From assembly GCF_036014115.1 (NCBI RefSeq), contig NZ_CP107913.1, forward strand, positions 7,371,501-7,435,500: DNA of 64,000 bases, read 5' to 3'. Source of the stretch: Streptomyces sp. NBC_00448. GTDB lineage: Bacteria > Actinomycetota > Actinomycetes > Streptomycetales > Streptomycetaceae. Under the pieces are notes generated by a model. The model did no database searches. It was given only the letters and a program-made list of their open reading frames with translations, and was not told the DNA's origin. The position numbers and the translations under genes were made by a program. This document shows, piece by piece, positions 61,656 to 64,000 of this stretch (its first letter is position 1; each line of letters starts with the position of its first letter).

Positions 61656-63203
61656 ATGACGATCACTGCCACCGGCAGCACCGAAGTTCCGGCCACTGAC
61701 CTGGGGTTCTTGCTTCACAAGCATCCGGACAAGGCACAGGCGTTCTCGACGGCGTACGGCGAGGCGCATGTGTTCTACCCCGAGGCGACCGCCGAGTCGA
61801 CCACCGCGGCGTTGCTGCTGGAGGTGGATTCGCCCGCGCTGGTGCGGCGCGGGAAGGGCCGAGGTCGCGGTGGCGCGCCCGATGCCGCGCTCGCCCAGTA
61901 TGTGAACGACCGGCCGTATGCCGCGTCGTCGTTGCTGGCCGTGGCGTTGCGGACGGTGTTCTCCAGCGCGCTGCGCGGGGAGTGCCGGACGCATCCGGAG
62001 CGGGCGGCGGCGCCGATGCCGCTGCGGGTCGAGGTGCCCGTGCTGCCCGCGCGGGGTGGGCCGGAGCTGGTGGCGAAGCTGTTCGGGCCGCTGGGATGGC
62101 GGGTGGCGGCCGAGCCGATCCCGCTGGACGCGAGGTTCCCGGAGTGGGGCGAGTCGCGGTATGTGGCACTGACGTTGGAAGGGGAGTTGCGGCTGGCCGA
62201 CGCGTTGCGGCACCTGTATGTGCTGCTGCCGGTGCTGGACGACGCCAAGCACTACTGGGTGTCGGCGGACGAGGTGGACAAGCTGCTGAGGTTCGGCGAG
62301 GGGTGGCTGCCGCGGCACCCGGAGCAGAAGTTGATCACCAGCCGCTACCTCTCCCGGCGCTGGTCGCTGACGCGGCAGGCGATGGAGCGGCTGGAGCTGG
62401 TGCGGCTGGCCGACGCCGATGACATCGAGGTGGAGGAGATCGACAACGCGGTGGAGCCGGAGGTGCCGGAGGAGGTGGCGGAGCGGCCGGCGCCGCTGGC
62501 GGTGCAGCGCAGGGAGGCGATCCTCGCCGAGTTGCGTGGGGCGGGCGCGGCGCGGGTGCTGGACCTGGGCTGCGGGCAGGGGCAGTTGGTGGCGGCGCTG
62601 CTGAAGGAGGTGCGGTTCACCGAGATCGTGGGTGTGGACGTGTCGGTGCGGGCGCTGGACATCGCGGCGCGCCGGTTGCGGCTGGACCGGATGGGGGAGC
62701 GGCAGGCGGGGCGGGTCGCGCTGCTCCAGGGATCGCTGGCGTACACCGACGCGCGGCTGATGGGCTACGACGCGGCGGCGCTCAGCGAGGTGGTCGAGCA
62801 CCTGGACCTGCCGCGGCTGCCGGCACTGGAGTACGCCGTGTTCGGGGCGGCTCGGCCGCGGACGGTGGTCGTGACGACGCCGAACGTCGAGTACAACGTG
62901 CGGTGGGAGTCGCTGCCGGCCGGGCATGTGCGGCACGCGGACCACCGGTTCGAGTGGACGCGGGCGCAGTTCGGTGCGTGGGCGGACGGGGTGGCGGAGC
63001 AGTACGGCTACCAGGTGCGGTTCGTGCCGGTCGGGCCGGACGACCCCGAGGTGGGGGCGCCCACGCAGATGGCCGTCTTCGCTCTCGCCGGAGGCCCCGA
63101 CGCGGAACACGGCGCCGGGACCGGTGAAGACCGTAAGCAGGGCCGCGAGCAGGACCGTAAGCAGGACCAGGACAACAAGGACGAGAAGGAGGCCGTCGCA
63201 TGA
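61656..63203 (+). CDS. hen1: Hen1, 3'-terminal RNA ribose 2'-O-methyltransferase
   Basis: Marks the repaired 3' end of cleaved RNA with a 2'-O-methyl group in the bacterial Pnkp/Hen1 repair system. 515 aa from ATG at 61656 (GTG at 61650 is possible). The N-terminal domain (about 1-240, DLGFLLHKHPDKAQAF) is the Hen1-N part that activates Pnkp ligase. The C-terminal methyltransferase has VLDLGCGQGQL and the Mn-binding motif EVVEHL...RHADHRFEW (Glu, Glu, His, His). A charged Lys/Gln/Asp tail ends it. Its stop overlaps the Pnkp start (ATGA). Confidence 0.93.
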   Translation: MTITATGSTEVPATDLGFLLHKHPDKAQAFSTAYGEAHVFYPEATAESTTAALLLEVDSPALVRRGKGRGRGGAPDAALAQYVNDRPYAASSLLAVALRTVFSSALRGECRTHPERAAAPMPLRVEVPVLPARGGPELVAKLFGPLGWRVAAEPIPLDARFPEWGESRYVALTLEGELRLADALRHLYVLLPVLDDAKHYWVSADEVDKLLRFGEGWLPRHPEQKLITSRYLSRRWSLTRQAMERLELVRLADADDIEVEEIDNAVEPEVPEEVAERPAPLAVQRREAILAELRGAGAARVLDLGCGQGQLVAALLKEVRFTEIVGVDVSVRALDIAARRLRLDRMGERQAGRVALLQGSLAYTDARLMGYDAAALSEVVEHLDLPRLPALEYAVFGAARPRTVVVTTPNVEYNVRWESLPAGHVRHADHRFEWTRAQFGAWADGVAEQYGYQVRFVPVGPDDPEVGAPTQMAVFALAGGPDAEHGAGTGEDRKQGREQDRKQDQDNKDEKEAVA

Positions 63204-64000
63204 CCGAGCACCGTAGGAACCCGGACACCCCGGACACCCCGGACACCCCGGGGACCCCGCAGATCCAGGACGTACCGGCTTCCGCGGCCGCGCCGGACGC
63301 GGTGAAGCCGCCGCGCGAGCTGGCCGTCACCGACCTTTCGCTGGTCGTGCTGATCGGGGCCACCGGTTCGGGCAAGTCCACGTTCGCCGCGCGGCACTTC
63401 AAGCCGACCGAGGTGATCTCGTCGGACTTCTGCCGCGGCCTGGTCGGCGACGACGAGAACGACCAGAGCGTGACGCGCGACGCGTTCGACGTACTGCACT
63501 ACATCGCGGGCAAGCGGCTCGCGGCGGGGCGCCGCACCGTGATCGACGCGACCAGCGTGCAGATCGAGGCACGCCGCCAGCTGATCGCGCTGGCCCGCGA
63601 GCACGACGTGCTGCCGATCGCGATCGTGCTGGACGTCCCGGAGCGGGTGTGCGCCGATCGCAACGCGACCCGCCCGGACCGCGCGGGGATGCCCCGCCAC
63701 GTCATCCAGCGCCACACGCGCGAGCTGCGCCGATCGCTGCGCGGCCTGGAGCGCGAGGGTTTCCGCAAGGTCCACATCCTGCGCGGCACCGAAGAGGTGG
63801 ACACCGCGCGGGTGGTCACCGAGCGCCGGTACAACGACCTGACCCACCTCACCGGCCCCTTCGACATCGTCGGCGACGTGCACGGATGCAGCTCGGAGCT
63901 GGAGACGCTGCTGGCGAAGCTCGGTTACCGCGACGGCACCCACCCCGAGGGCCGCACCGCCGTGTTCGTCGGCGACCTGGTCGACCGGGGCCCGGACAGC
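63200..64000 (+). CDS. pnkp: Pnkp, polynucleotide kinase-phosphatase(-ligase), cut by window end
   Basis: Partial: 267 codons visible and open at the right edge. After a Pro-rich lead with PDT triplets (63221-63256), the 5'-kinase domain has P-loop GATGSGKST (53-61) and the Asp/Arg motifs VIDATSVQIEARRQLI and NATRPDR. The metallophosphatase domain follows with GDVHGC and GDLVDRGPDS. The ligase domain lies beyond the window. Partner of Hen1 in healing and sealing ribotoxin-cut RNA. Confidence 0.93.
   Translation, partial: MTEHRRNPDTPDTPDTPGTPQIQDVPASAAAPDAVKPPRELAVTDLSLVVLIGATGSGKSTFAARHFKPTEVISSDFCRGLVGDDENDQSVTRDAFDVLHYIAGKRLAAGRRTVIDATSVQIEARRQLIALAREHDVLPIAIVLDVPERVCADRNATRPDRAGMPRHVIQRHTRELRRSLRGLEREGFRKVHILRGTEEVDTARVVTERRYNDLTHLTGPFDIVGDVHGCSSELETLLAKLGYRDGTHPEGRTAVFVGDLVDRGPDS

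Overview
The window is very GC-rich and dense, with ATGA/GTGA start-stop overlaps, frequent GTG and TTG starts, and twin-arginine signal peptides. SepH, CutR/CutS, DUF3071/DUF3093/DUF3159/DUF3710/DUF4193 proteins and an Fe-S-type ferrochelatase point to a Streptomyces-type actinomycete (Streptomycetaceae). No rRNA, tRNA, CRISPR array or insertion sequence was recognised. All family names come from motif reading and memory; no database search was run.

Layout. (1) About 1-20200 is an accessory carbohydrate-degradation block: a ROK regulator, a secreted GH3 enzyme with accessory domains, a secreted GH2 enzyme with an F5/8C module, a secreted beta-helix/FnIII protein, a GH95 alpha-L-fucosidase-like enzyme, a GH27 alpha-galactosidase, a TIM-barrel sugar isomerase, a Gfo/Idh/MocA oxidoreductase and a second ROK regulator. 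There is no sugar transporter in the block. (2) About 20300-42150 is conserved chromosomal core: rhodanese, sepH, a lactone oxidase, an MFS transporter, hemH/cpfC, an inositol-phosphatase-like gene, cutRS, DUF4193, DUF3093, a thioesterase, dut, DUF3710, an orphan ABC ATPase, an OB-fold protein, DUF3159, a TrkA-type pair divergent from a KimA-like potassium transporter, and a TrmA/RumA-type RNA methyltransferase.

(3) About 42200-55200 is a complete-looking sialic-acid unit: a secreted sialidase, an acetyl-esterase, a GntR/FCD regulator, and a seven-gene operon coding for a family-5 binding protein, a permease, a fused permease/ATPase, an ATPase, an N-acetylneuraminate-lyase-like enzyme, a ROK kinase and NanE. 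Promoters with a good -35/-10 arrangement are readable in front of the sialidase, the esterase and the operon. Each has the element ACATCTGATGT just downstream of the predicted +1, so the GntR protein very probably controls all three as a repressor and also itself.

(4) About 55290-64000 holds DUF1697, an ABC/RecF-like ATPase with a roughly 400-residue disordered tail overlapping a MazG-like gene, two perfect DnaA boxes, a small hypothetical gene, an LLM flavin oxidoreductase, a homocysteine S-methyltransferase, and the start of the bacterial Hen1-Pnkp RNA-repair operon, cut by the window end.

Convergent gene pairs are mostly separated by long perfect GC-rich hairpins. Several core genes appear to be leaderless.
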